A stretch of DNA of 64,000 nt from Saposhnikovia divaricata (Eukaryota > Streptophyta > Magnoliopsida > Apiales > Apiaceae). Shown one piece after another: positions 38,628-49,004 of this stretch. The notes beneath the pieces are model-generated. The model saw only the letters and a list, made by a program, of their open reading frames with translations, made no database searches and had not been told where the DNA came from. How positions within the stretch are numbered: the stretch's first letter is position 1; each line of letters starts with the position of its first letter. The translations under genes and the position numbers were made by a program. The DNA is taken from the NCBI GenBank assembly GCA_036435485.1, contig CM071596.1:60933001-60997000 (forward strand), written 5' to 3'.

Positions 38628-41600
38628 ATGATGGGCTTTAATCCACTATTCACCATACTTAAGGATAACAAACTTACCGGACCAAACTACATTGAATGGA
38701 AACGTAATTTGGACATAGTGTTGACTGCTGAGGAGTACAAATTTTGTACTTATGAACCCAAGCCAGATCATCCTGCTGAAGATGCTCCTGAAAGTGAGAA
38801 GGAGTATTATAAGCGGTGGGTTAAGGCAGATGAGATGTCGCAATGTTACATTCTGGCAGCAATGTCCGGTGTTTTGCAGCATCAGCATCAGGCTATGCCC
38901 ACTGCTTCAGATATGCTCTTTAATCTCAAGGAACTTTTTGGAGAACAGAATAGGGCTGCTAGGCAAGTAGCAATGAAGGCTTTAATGAACACTCAGATGG
39001 TTGAAGGAACACCTGTAAGGGATCATGTTCTCAGAATGATGTCTCATCTGAATGAGATGGAGATCCTTGGTGCTGATATTGATGGGGAAACCCAGATCGA
39101 TATCATCCTTATGAGCTTACCCAAAAGTTTTGAGCAGTTCCTCTTGAATTACACCATGAACAAAAGGATGTATAGTCTCGCGGAACTTCTGACAGAACTT
39201 CAGGCAGCTGAAGGACTCTTTAAGCAGAATGTTCAAGTGAATGTGGCCGAGAAAGCTTCTTCATCTAAGCCGAAAGGTAAGAAGAAGAAAAAGACTCAGA
39301 CACAGAAAGCTAGAAAGATTGCTAATGCAGTTGGAGTTCAAGGTGGTGTGAAAAAGCCTAAGGGCAAGTGCTTCAGGTGCAAGCAGTCAGGTCACTGGAA
39401 ACAGGATTGTCCTCTTCCTAAGAAGACAAACAATACTGGTATGTCTCTTTCTCTAGTTACAGAAACATATATAGCGGCTATATCTACGAGCACTTGGTGT
39501 GTAGATACAAGAGCCACTGACCATGTTTGTAACTCTATGCAGGGGTTCCAGCAATCCAGAATGCTTAGAGATGGCGAGATATATGTGTTCATGGGAGATG
39601 CTACGAAAGTAGCAGTAGTTGCAGTTGGAATAATTACATTGTCTTTTGGCGATGATAGGATTTTGGTTTTGAACAATTGTCTTTATGTACCTTCGTTTAG
39701 AAGGAATTTAATTTCGGTTTCTAAACTTGCTATGGATGGTTATAATGTTTGTTTGGATCGTAATGTTTCTATTATGATGAATAAACGAGTTATATGTTCT
39801 GGTACATTGCAAGACAATTTATATATTATTAATCCTATCCAACCAATGCTGCAACATAAAGAAACTAATAACATTCTTTCTAGCTCAAATAAAAGAAAGA
39901 AACCTTCTGAATTGAACCAAACATATCTTTGGCACTTAAGATTAGGTCATATTAACTTGAGGAGGATTCAAAGACTGGTAGTAGATGGGCCATTAGGCTC
40001 GTTGGCAGTGGAGCCATTTCCAGTTTGCGAATCCTGCTTGGAAGGTAAGATGACTAATAGGCCTTTTAAAGCAAAGGGGAATAGAGCTAAAGAAGTGTTA
40101 GAATTGGTTCATACTGATTTATGTGGACCTATGAGTATCCAAGAAAGAGGAGGTTATGAGTATTTTGTCACTTTCATTGACGATTATTCTAGATATGGGT
40201 ACATTTATTTGTTGCGCCGTAAGTCTGAGTGCTTTGAAAAATTCAAATAGTACAAAGCAAGTGCGGAGAAGCGACATCTTGGAAAATGTATAAAGTCACT
40301 ACGATCAGATCGTGGTGGCGAATACTTGCTTGGAGAATTTAGGGAATATTTATCAGAAAATGGGATTGCATCCCAGTTGTTTGCACCTGGCACACCTCAG
40401 CAGAATGGTGTAGCAGAGAGAAGGAATCGGACTCTTTTAGAGAGTGTTAGATCGATGATGAGTTATTCAGATTTACCCAAGTCGTTCTGGGGATATGCTA
40501 TAGAAACAGCGGCTTACCTTCTAAACTTGGTACCTTCTAAGTCGGTTCCTAAGACTCCAATAGAATTGTGGACTGGTAGCAAACCAAGTCTAAGACATAT
40601 TCGGATTTGGGGTTGTCCAGCACATGTGCTGAACAAGAACGCGACTAAGTTAGAATCTCGTACAGAAGTAAGGCTGTTTGTAGGCTATCCCATGGGAACG
40701 AAAGGTTATTCATTTTATAGTCCTAGGGATCGAGATATCATTGTTAGCACCAATGCTAGATTCTTAGAAGAAGACTATATTATGAAACACAAACCCATGA
40801 GTAGTATCGTTTTAGAGGAACTAGTGGGAGGGACAGATAACCCCCAAGTGCCAATAGTACAAGTAGATCAACCACAAGAAAATGCACAACCTGTCACTAA
40901 TACCACACCGGTGCTTCGTCGTAGTGGGAGGGTTGTTCAACAACCTGATCGATTCATGTTTTTGGGAGAGTCCTCAGACTTGGTCTCTGGTGAACATGAT
41001 GAGGATCCCAGGACATACGAAGAAGCAATTCTAGATAAAGATGCAGATCTTTGGCAAAAGGCAATGGAATCTGAGATGGAATCTATGTATTCTAATCAAG
41101 TTTGGGAGCTCGTGGAACCACCCAAAGGTGTAAAACCCATTGGATGTATGTGGATCTACAAGAAGAAAAGAGGATCTGACAAAAAGGTGAAAGCCTGGAA
41201 AGCACGACTTGTTGCGAAAGGGTATACTCAGAAAGAAGGGATCGATTATGAGGAAACCTTTTCGCCGGTTGTTATGCTTAAGTCGATCCGGATTCTTTTA
41301 TCTATAGCAGCTCATCTCGATTATGAGATTTGGCAAATGGATGTCAAGACAGCTTTCCTTAATGGAAGTCTTGAGGAAACCATCTATATGCAACAACCAA
41401 AAGGATTCATTAAGGAAGGCCAAGAGCATCTTGTTTGTAAGCTTAAGAGGTCTATTTATGGACTAAAACAAGCTTCTAGGGACTGGAATATTCGTTTTGA
41501 TCAGGCAGTCCAGTCATATGGATTTGATCAAAGTCCAAGCGAATCATGTGTGTATAAGAGAAGTGAGGGTAATGCAGTGGTTTTTCTAGTACTGTATGTA

Positions 41601-41952
41601 GATGACATTTTACTCATTGGAAACAATGTTAAGATGTTGTCATCAGTAAAGGCATGGTTGTTCAAACAATTTGAAATGAAGGACTTAGGTGAAGCGGCAT
41701 ACATCCTTGGGATCAAAGTAATAAGTGATCGCAAGAAAAGGATGTTGGCTTTATCTCAAGAGCCCTACATTGATGAAGTATTAGCTCGTTTTAACATGCA
41801 GAACTCTAAGAAAGGTTTTCTACCTTTTAAGCATGGAGTGGCTCTATCCAAGGAGCAGTGTCCTTCGACACCTAAGGATATAGAGAGCATGAAAGCAGTT
41901 CCTTATGCTTCGGCATGTGGAAGCTTAATGTATGCTATGTTATGTCCCAACA
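38628..41952 (+). pseudogene. gag-pol polyprotein of the copia element, partial
   Basis: One frame with a single stop (TAG 40248-40250). Order: gag (38628 on) with zinc knuckle CFRCKQSGHWKQDC (39369); protease with VDTRATDH, where the catalytic D-T-G is D-T-R (AGA at 39510-39512); pre-integrase WHLRLGHIN and C-x2-C; integrase with HTDLCGP, then after the stop SDRGGEY and PQQNGVAERRNR; RT with MDVKTAFLNGSL and YVDD (about 41595); start of RNase H, YASACGSLMYAM. The frame then runs off the deletion point and ends in host LTR sequence at 41975. An intact member would continue through RNase H for roughly another 150 residues. Confidence 0.95.
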
Positions 41953-42771
41953 ATATGTTAGGAATGAAATTATAGAGATGCTTATCCCTTGATCTCTAGA
42001 CAAAATGTTTTGTTTTAATATGTGAATATGTTTAGCGTAAGAGGCCGGTTGCAGGTCCAGCTTTTATTTGAGATGTACCAATGCCAATCAGTGTCATCTT
42101 AAGGCCAATAGCAATAAGTGCCATCAGGATCCATATTTTTATAGCCTGTACATCATGTGTGCATGGTTTTTGGGTTAAGCGGGACTGATCATCAGCTTAA
42201 CTCTTGCAACTGTTGATATTCCACATATTACTTAAGGGAAAAAATTTAAGTTTTAGCAGAAAATATTGTTGCTTTAAATAAAAGATACTGTTACAAAAAA
42301 AAAATTTAACTCTGTTGCTATAGATATATCATTTCTTTTACAGGGATTGGTGTATATATAGTGTTAAATATTTTCATATACTTGCTGAGCGTCTTCGCTC
42401 ACTCTTGCAAAAAAACTATTTTACTTTTTCAGATGGCTCGTACTTACCAAACCACCCGTAAGCAGACTTCAGGCCGGTATAGATACCCTGTGTTTCCCAT
42501 CCAGGTGTGCCGTACTTTTAGTTATTAAGTTATGTAATAACTAGTTGAAGAATTTAAATCCGAATTCACGTTGTAATATCATCTAGACATTTGGTTATCT
42601 GGAATCCTCTTCTCAAAGATGTACTGATAGCGTAAGATATTGTAATAACTTTTGTTTAAGTAGTATTGTTTTGATGCCATGAACTGTTGACAGTCCTACC
42701 TTGTGGGGTCGTGTTAGTCTTTATTTATTATTCTATTATTTTAAGTGGCACCGGGTTTCCAGGGCGTCACA

Positions 42772-43226
42772 ATGGAGTAGCCTCCAAGGCATACAACTCC
42801 TATAGTTATCCACCTCCCTCATGGAAGGATCTAGAATTGGGCCCAAATTGTATAACTTGCCCACCAAGTTAATAAACCCTAATTCCAAGGATTCTCAAGC
42901 CTATATAAAGGGCCTGACCCCTCATTCTTAGAAGAACTTTTTTTGGAGGCACAGCTCCATACGTCACCCGCCACATTTTAGGCTTAATCCTCGAATAAGG
43001 ATATACAAGCCACTACGTCACTACGCCGTGAGGGCGCATCAAGCCACGTAGGCAACTCTAGAACTACGTTTTGGCTTGATTCTTGATATTCATCAAGGTA
43101 CGTAGGCAACTTTTTAGGACCGAGTTAGTCCCCGACAACAAGAGCAGCCACCATTAAAGCTCAAAGCTCTCAATTCCTAGCAATCAATACACGAATTAAT
43201 TACACCCTACTTTTTATTCCATAACA
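42772..43226 (+). repeat. 5' LTR of the plus Tat element, second part
   Basis: Resumes after the target duplication ATGGA and ends TTTTTATTCCATAACA. Matches 50195-50650. A TATATAAAGG box lies at about 42902-42911. The other LTR has AATATAAATGG at the same place, so its box is altered. Confidence 0.95.
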
Positions 43227-43244
43227 TTTGGCACCGTTTGTTGG
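43227..43244 (+). other. Primer binding site of the plus Tat element
   Basis: TTTGGCACCGTTTGTTGG directly after the LTR, two changes from the minus copy's site. Confidence 0.85.
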
Positions 43245-44740
43245 AAAAAGACATCAACCATGGTTACTACATGAAGAACATCAATCTCAGAAACTACTGA
43301 AAAGCCCATCGACACTTCCGCACCCTTAGTGACGGAACAGGTACCACCAGGAGCGGGCTCCCAACCTCAGATTACTAAGCCTCAAGGGATGGATCCCCCG
43401 AGGTCTGAAACTCAACTCAAAGGTCGTTACCCCTAGTGACGAACCCCTTCAACCAAGGGACGAATCCCCTTCAGATGGGTGTCTCTCCCCTCGAAAGATG
43501 TCTACTTCACTGCCCTAGTGAACCAGTTTAAACTCTCCAGGGGCGGATCCCCAATCCTAGGCATGATTATGCCCATAATAGGCAAGCATGATTACAAATC
43601 TCTACCATGGTGCTTACACCACTAACATCTTAGAACCCAAGTTATGGGCTTCCACCCCAGCGAGAGGATGATTCGCCCCGTATTTAAGGCCTGAAACCTC
43701 TGCATGTAGCAGAAGGAAGAAGTCTCGATCGTACACTAAAGACGATGAAAGAGCAATCGAAGTAATAATCCACTCCCATTGACTTTCATCAGGGAACGAC
43801 TCCCCCAGAGACACGTCTCCAAGGGGTGATCCCCAAGGGGTAATCCAAAATCTACTAACTCAAAGAGCGAATCCACAATTGTAGATGGTGGTTTCACCTC
43901 TGGCTATTGAACCACAAGGAGCACAGATTGCCACCACCGTCGTGCTAATCCTAATAACTCAAAACCCCGTTTATGGGTTGTCACCATTCCCAATTGCTGA
44001 TGGAACCATCGATTTACTCATGAGAAGTATGTGCCTCAATACATTGAAGGCTTGGTCCCCTTGTTGGGGGAAATCAAAGTTTACCGGATCATACACCAAA
44101 GACGACTTCTCGTGTGAAGAAGATGAAGAAGAGGACATCCGTTCTAGCAAGAGACGTCAAGGTAAGGAGCCCTTCATAGGATGAGGACGTTCCTAACCCT
44201 GAGGGACTCAAAGGACGGCTCTTTAGGCCATAAACAAAAGGATTTGGGGGCTCAAATTACTCATCCGCAGCAGCCGATTGTGGGTTTAATGAATTCAGGG
44301 ACGAATCCCCTCCGGACAGTAGTGTCGCCCCTCCAGTGCACTGTTGGGACTATAGATGTCCATCTCCATCGTTAACCGATGAACTTAGGTTCCCACCAAT
44401 GGATGTCGTTCATCGATGGTAGGAGTAGCCAGCAACACGAGGCATACGTACCTCAATGCATTCAAGGCCTAGAACGCCAATGAAGGAATCGTCATTTTTT
44501 CAGACCTTATATTGTTGACGATTCATCATCCACTGATAAAGGTAACTATCTCAGAAAGAGAAGACCAGGTAAGAAGCTCGAAGGAAGGTCAGGGCCTTCT
44601 AAGCCCCGAGGATCCAAAGGACTGGCTCCCAAATTTAGGAGGGAGGATACTCACTCATGAAATGCATACCTGAGAATTGAAGTAAGATATAGAAATACAA
44701 CATGGTTGGCAGCCCCTAGGGGCTAGGATCCCCTATGTTA
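43245..44740 (+). other. Tat leader and gag N-terminal region with GC hairpins
   Basis: Small inverted repeats: GGAGC/GCTCC (43350-43361), GGGAT/ATCCC (43386-43397), TCGTTAC/GTGACGA (43424-43442), AAGGGA/TCCCCTT (43455-43471), GGGG/CCCC (43540-43552), GGGA/TCCC (43792-43804), GAGAC/GTCTC (43808-43819), GGGG/CCCC (43823-43834), GGG/CCC (44298-44309). Several loops read ACGAA or GTGAT. An open frame at 43885-44184 (acidic tail EEDEEED) is partly shared with the minus copy and may be the gag N-terminus. Blocks near 44030-44240 and 44440-44650 are diverged tandem duplicates. Confidence 0.65.
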
Positions 44741-45650
44741 TTAATTCGAGTGATACCCCTAGGAGGAGAAGGGTTGATACACAAAGGGCTAACCCCGATG
44801 ACTCGGTGCCTCTAGGAGATCATGATTATCCAATCGCGTTCTTCACCAACGAGATAATGAATGCTCATACCTCAAGGAAATTTAAGATGCCCAATATCGA
44901 GGTGTGTGATGAGGCAGGAGATCCCACTAATCATGTGAGGACATCCTCCAATGCACTACTAATTTTAACCCATGATTGACGCAATCAAGTATAGGGCGTT
45001 CCCTCAAACCCTGGGGGGCATGACACAGCGATGGTATAATCGGTTGCCCCCGAACTCCATCAGCTTTTATCACCCCGTTTATTGATGGAAAGTTCATAAG
45101 AAATGTTTTACATCCCCATGAATGTGGAACAACAAAAAATGAAGCCTTGAAGGTCCCAAACCTAGATGATAGAGTAGCCATCAAGGTAGAGGAAAGTGTA
45201 AGGGAAGCCTCAACCCCTGCTGGAGGCAATGGAGGTAATAACAAGAAGCGAAGGTGGTCACGAGTAGAAGGTTAAGGATATGTATCCTCGAACAAGTAAA
45301 GACTCTGACTCTCCCTGGAAGAAGAACAATCAAGGATCGAGGTTCACCAACTATGCACATTTGTTTACTCCAAACTGCCAAATCCTGATGGACATTAAAA
45401 AATATAAGGATCTCTGATGGTCGAAACCACTAAGAGTTGATCCCGAGAAGAGAAACAAGGACCAATGTTGTCAGTTCCATAAGGATGTGAAAAATAAATT
45501 TCACGATTGTAGACAGCTGAAACAAAAAATCAAGTTTCTGGTCCGAAGAACAAGGTTGTATAAGTTCACCAAGGATGGCAAATAGGGTAACCTAAGGCAG
45601 GACTATGAAGTAGAGATAATAAAAGGAAGGATGGCGATCAAGATTGCAAT
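44740..45650 (+). pseudogene. Tat gag, decayed
   Basis: Reading across stops gives TSRKFKMPNIEVCDEAGDPT and NHVRTSSNALL near 44870-44960, then NPGGHDTAMV, and near the end QFHKDV...FHDCRQLKQKIKFLVRR and LYKFTKDGK (45470-45580). This is the Tat capsid plus C-terminal His/Cys region. It has many stops, and parts of the capsid are out of frame. Confidence 0.75.
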
Positions 45651-45789
45651 CAATAGTCCCAGGGGGGCCGATGGTAAACATGATTTTTGAAGACCCGACG
45701 ATGGTCGGAATACAAGGAGCTCTCATAAAGCTTACGCTCGAGAAGCTATGCACACTATAGGAGAAGTTCTATAACGTGCAAAAACCGAA

Positions 45790-46071
45790 ATGGCATTTGC
45801 CTTTGATGATTCTAACTTGGTAGGGGTGAATTGCCTCCATGATGGCCCGTTGGTCATAACACCTGTGATAGGAAACTCGAAAGTAAAAGGAGTCTTGGTA
45901 GACAATGGAACATCAGTGGATATCTCATTTCATGATGCATTCTCAAAGATGGGATACAACGATTCTCAATTGATCCCCTCCAACATGCCCGTTTATGGGT
46001 TCAATAGAGTTGAGTCAAGAGTTGAAGAAAATATTCGACTGTCCATGATAATAGGAAGGGAGCCTAAGTAG
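45790..46071 (+). pseudogene. Tat protease domain
   Basis: 93 codons open from ATG. FAFDDSNLVGVNCLHDGPLV is followed by LVDNGTSVDI, where the catalytic D-T/S-G triad reads D-N-G. Then MGYNDSQLIPSNMPVYGFN and the IRLSMIIG strand, as in Tat proteases. It would be part of the polyprotein, so the ATG is not a real start. The sequence goes on to YNIILGRNV (about 46115-46145) and there jumps into sequence that follows integrase in the other copy. Confidence 0.85.
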
Positions 46072-46376
46072 GCCACTCAAATGATGAACCTTTTGATGGT
46101 TAAAGCAAATACCACTTACAATATTATCCTCGGAAGAAATGTGATGCCTAGACTTGGCACACCCCAAACCTCAAGGTCTATCGTATCTGAGCATCTGGGT
46201 AGGAGACACCACATGATCAGACTAAGTTGAGATAAGGTTCGATGAAACCACAAGCTTCTGGCTCTAATAGGCCACGTTCCATACAATTGAAGGCTCGAAT
46301 ATGCCACGTTCCATGCAATTGAAGGCTCATCAAGTGAGAAATCGAACTAGGAGAATTCGATGTTAAGTACAAGCCT
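46072..46376 (+). other. Deletion junction and 33-bp repeats
   Basis: After ATCCTCGGAAGAAATGTGAT (46122-46141) the sequence matches the minus copy from its integrase end onward (GCCTAGACTTGGCACACCCC, seen reversed at about 18670-18690). RT, first RNase H, first copy of the second RNase H and integrase are thus missing. Two GGCTCxAATA(T/G)GCCACGTTCC units follow. Confidence 0.75.
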
Positions 46377-47051
46377 ATGATGGCCGTCAAAGCCCAGGCT
46401 CTAGCTGACTTCGTGGTTGAATATACCATTGACAACCGAGAAGTGCGGGGGAAGGAGGTAATAGACCACAAAGATCAGCAAGGTGAGAAGCCTCTGGAAG
46501 AGAAGAAAGAGTATTGGATGCTCTATTTTGATGGGGCATCAAAAACAAAAACCAGTGGTACAGTATTAGTTCTACAAAACCCCGATGGGTTCGTAGTTGA
46601 GTATGCCTTGAAGTTGGACTTCCAAACAACCTACAACGAGACAGAGTATGAAGCTTTGATAGCCGGCCTTGGATTGACAAGAGCCCTAAGGGTGAAGAAC
46701 CTGAAAGTCTGTGGAGACTCAAAGCTGGTAGTCTCACAAGTCGATGGAGAGTTTGAGGCTAGAGAAAATAATATGGCCAAATACATGAGGATAATGAAAG
46801 CTGCGATAGCCCAGTTCGACGAGTGCTACGTTGAGTATATCCCAAGGGAGGAGAATACAAAGGTCGATGCCGTATCTCAGTATACTTCTTCAGAGGTCGA
46901 GACCCATTTAAGAACCCCTAAAATTGATTCTAAGCTTATTGCTCTTATCGGGATAGGAGGATGCTGGATAGATCCTATCAAAGCACACCTTGAGAATGGC
47001 TGGTTGCCAATTGATGCCACGGAGGCAGGGAAGCTAGTTTTAAGGAACTAA
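46377..47051 (+). pseudogene. Tat second (archaeal-type) RNase H, longest open copy
   Basis: 224 open codons. YWMLYFDGASKTKTSGT (first catalytic Asp), VEYALKLDFQTTYNETEYEA (catalytic Glu), GDSKLVVSQVDGEFEARENN (second Asp) and YIPREENTKVDAVSQYTSSE (last acidic site) are in the expected order and spacing. The N-terminal 40 residues are the linker. Family members cut RNA in RNA-DNA hybrids, but whether this second domain is active in Tat elements is uncertain. It has no RT beside it, so it has no evident use here. It remains open although neighbouring domains are lost. Confidence 0.85.
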
Positions 47052-47390
47052 AGGCTCGAAGAGGCCACGTTCCACCCAACTGAAGGCTTGTGAAGGCCCC
47101 ACTCCGTCAAAATGAAGGCTCGTAGAGATCGTGTTTCGTCCAACCAAAGGCTCGAAAAGGCCACAAATCCATTTGAAGGCTCAAAAAATGCGAGAAATAA
47201 GTTTAAAAAAAATTGCAAGGAGTTAGAGCTCGAAACGAGCTTCGATTCGATATATTGTAAGCTCAATTCGGAGCAACGAGCAAAAAGATATGGATTTTTC
47301 AATACTCCTGATAATCAAGTTAAAGGACAAAAATGTGACCTCAATCCATGTCTTCAGGGGATGGAATTTCAAGTCACGATTGACCCCCTC
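47040..47390 (+). repeat. 33-bp degenerate repeats, block 2, and flanking open frame
   Basis: Four to five units beginning AAGGCTCG or AAGGCTTG (47049, 47082, 47115, 47147, 47176). The 93-codon frame at 47112-47393 has a partly matching frame at 17521-17222 in the other copy, with several length changes, so I do not call it a gene. Confidence 0.65.
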
Positions 47391-47394
47391 TAGG

Positions 47395-48560
47395 TCTCAG
47401 CAGGTAAGGTTGTGATGATCCAAGACCTAGGACAAACGAAGCTTTAAAAAGACTTCAATCGAGGTCATAGAATGAGATCACACATCCGCGACCAATGTAA
47501 AATTGAGGCAAAATACGACCTCAATTTAGGTCCTAGAATGAGGTCAGACCTCACGACCAATCAAAAAGGGAGCCTTTATACGATTTCAATCCAGGTCGTG
47601 GATGAAGCTCTTAAGTCCCACGACGGCACGACCAGCCAAAAATAAAGCCTTGTGGCGAACTCAGTTCAAGTCGTAATTGAGGTAGTAGAACCTCAAGACC
47701 TGGGTAAAATTGAGTCATTCCAAGACCACAATCCAGGTCGTGCTTTGAGATGGTAGACCTCACGACCATTGATATTATGGGTCCTTACACGAGCTCAATC
47801 CAGATCGTAGTTTGAGATCGTTGATCTCGCGACCATTGATATTATTGGTCCTTACACGAGCTCAATCCAGGTCGTGGTTTGAGATCGTTGACCTCGCGAC
47901 CACTGATATTTTGGATCTTTACACGACTTCAATCCAGGTCGTGAATTGAGGTCATAAGCCTCACGACTAGCCCAAAGTAGAGGCCTTACACGACCTCAAT
48001 CCATGTCTTGGATTGAGGTCTGAAACTTCACGATCTCTGAAAAATTGGGCCAATACACGACCTCAATCCAGCTCTTGGATTGAGGTGAAAATCTCCACGA
48101 CCATGAAAAATGAAGGCATTTCAAGACCTCAATCCAACTCTTGGATTGAGGTCTAAGCACTTCAAGACCTCAATGTAGGTTGTAAATGAGGTCTGAGCAT
48201 TCGAAGACCTCAATCCAGCTCTTGAATTGAGGTCTAAAGTCTTACGACCAGTGTCAAAAGAAGGCCTTACACAACCTCAATCCAGGTCGTGGATTGAGGT
48301 CGTAAGCCTCACGACCAGCCTAAATTGAAGGCCTTACACGACCTCAATCCATGTCGTGGATTGAGGTCTAAGCATTCCAATACCTCAATACAGCTCTTGG
48401 ATTGAGGTCTAAGCACTTCAAGACCTCAAAGTAAGTCTTAGTTGAGGTCCTAGAACCTTAAGACCTGGAATAAATGAAAGTCATGTGGCAACCCCAAACC
48501 TGACCTTAGAGTTGAGGTCCTGAAGACCCCAGACCTGGATAATTTGAGGGTTTAGTTAGA
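47395..48560 (+). repeat. Tandem array of palindromic GACCTCAATCC units
   Basis: About 17 units of roughly 60-67 bp. The best units contain GACCTCAATCC, a 7-base spacer and GGATTGAGGTC, followed by CGTAAGCCTCACGACC (for example 48262-48335 and 48330-48400). Each RNA copy could fold into an 11-bp stem. Flanked by 48561-49000, an AT-rich stretch with ATTATTATTTAATAATAAT runs and a T-rich/A-rich block. Confidence 0.85.
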
Positions 48561-49004
48561 TCTCAATTCAGGTCTATCAGGGTTAGGACCCCCACACAAA
48601 TTACAAGAAAATATTATTATTTAATAATAATTTATAAAAAAATATTATTTAATAATAAAATCCGATCGGATTTCATTCGAGCGAAATTTTATCCGCATAG
48701 GACATCCCTGATTTGGGTATAGAAGTTATTCAAAATTTGAATAAAATAAATAATATTATGCAATAATATTATTTTAAAAAAAAGAGAAAAAATTTGAAAA
48801 AAAAAAAAGGAAAGAACTCACGACCTCAAATGAGGTCGCCAAATTGAGCTCGTCAAATCTCCTACCTGCGCCACAACAAGGCCTTGGATGACCTGGAATG
48901 AGTTCACACGGATAAGTGATGTTTAGCACCCAAAGCTTTGTAGAGTTTACATATTGGTCCTTCAAGATTATAAAATGACATAATTAAATTGTTAATAGTA
49001 ATCT

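Larger units (their letters stand above)
35811..41952 (+). mobile_element. Ty1/copia element, 3' part deleted
   Basis: Target duplication ATATG at 35806-35810 and 41953-41957. A complete 5' LTR, primer site, long leader and gag-pol are present. The end of RNase H, the polypurine tract and the 3' LTR are gone except for the last about 10 bp (TGTCCCAACA, 41943-41952), identical to the end of the 5' LTR. Domain order integrase before RT marks it as Ty1/copia. Confidence 0.95.
26035..42771 (+). mobile_element. Chromodomain Ty3/gypsy element (Tekay/Del-like)
   Basis: Target duplication ATGGA at 26030-26034 and 42772-42776. LTR ends TGTAACATTCG...GGCGTCACA. LTR 1 spans 26035-28946; the gag-pol frame follows; a polypurine tract precedes LTR 2 at 33364. 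LTR 2 is split by a copia element at 35811-41952. Intact LTR 2 would be about 3.26 kb, but LTR 1 lacks the last about 325 bp, and no primer site is present. The chromodomain ending YPHLFS and long LTRs suggest the Tekay clade; this is from family knowledge, not a tree. Confidence 0.9.
33364..42771 (+). repeat. 3' LTR of the chromodomain element, split by copia
   Basis: 33364-35810 and 41958-42771 together make one LTR. The last part (42447-42771) is absent from the 5' LTR. It includes ATGGCTCGTACTTACC followed by a further 20 codons and a CATCCAG/GTGTG word that resembles a splice donor; upstream TTTTTCAG before the ATG resembles an acceptor. Confidence 0.95.
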
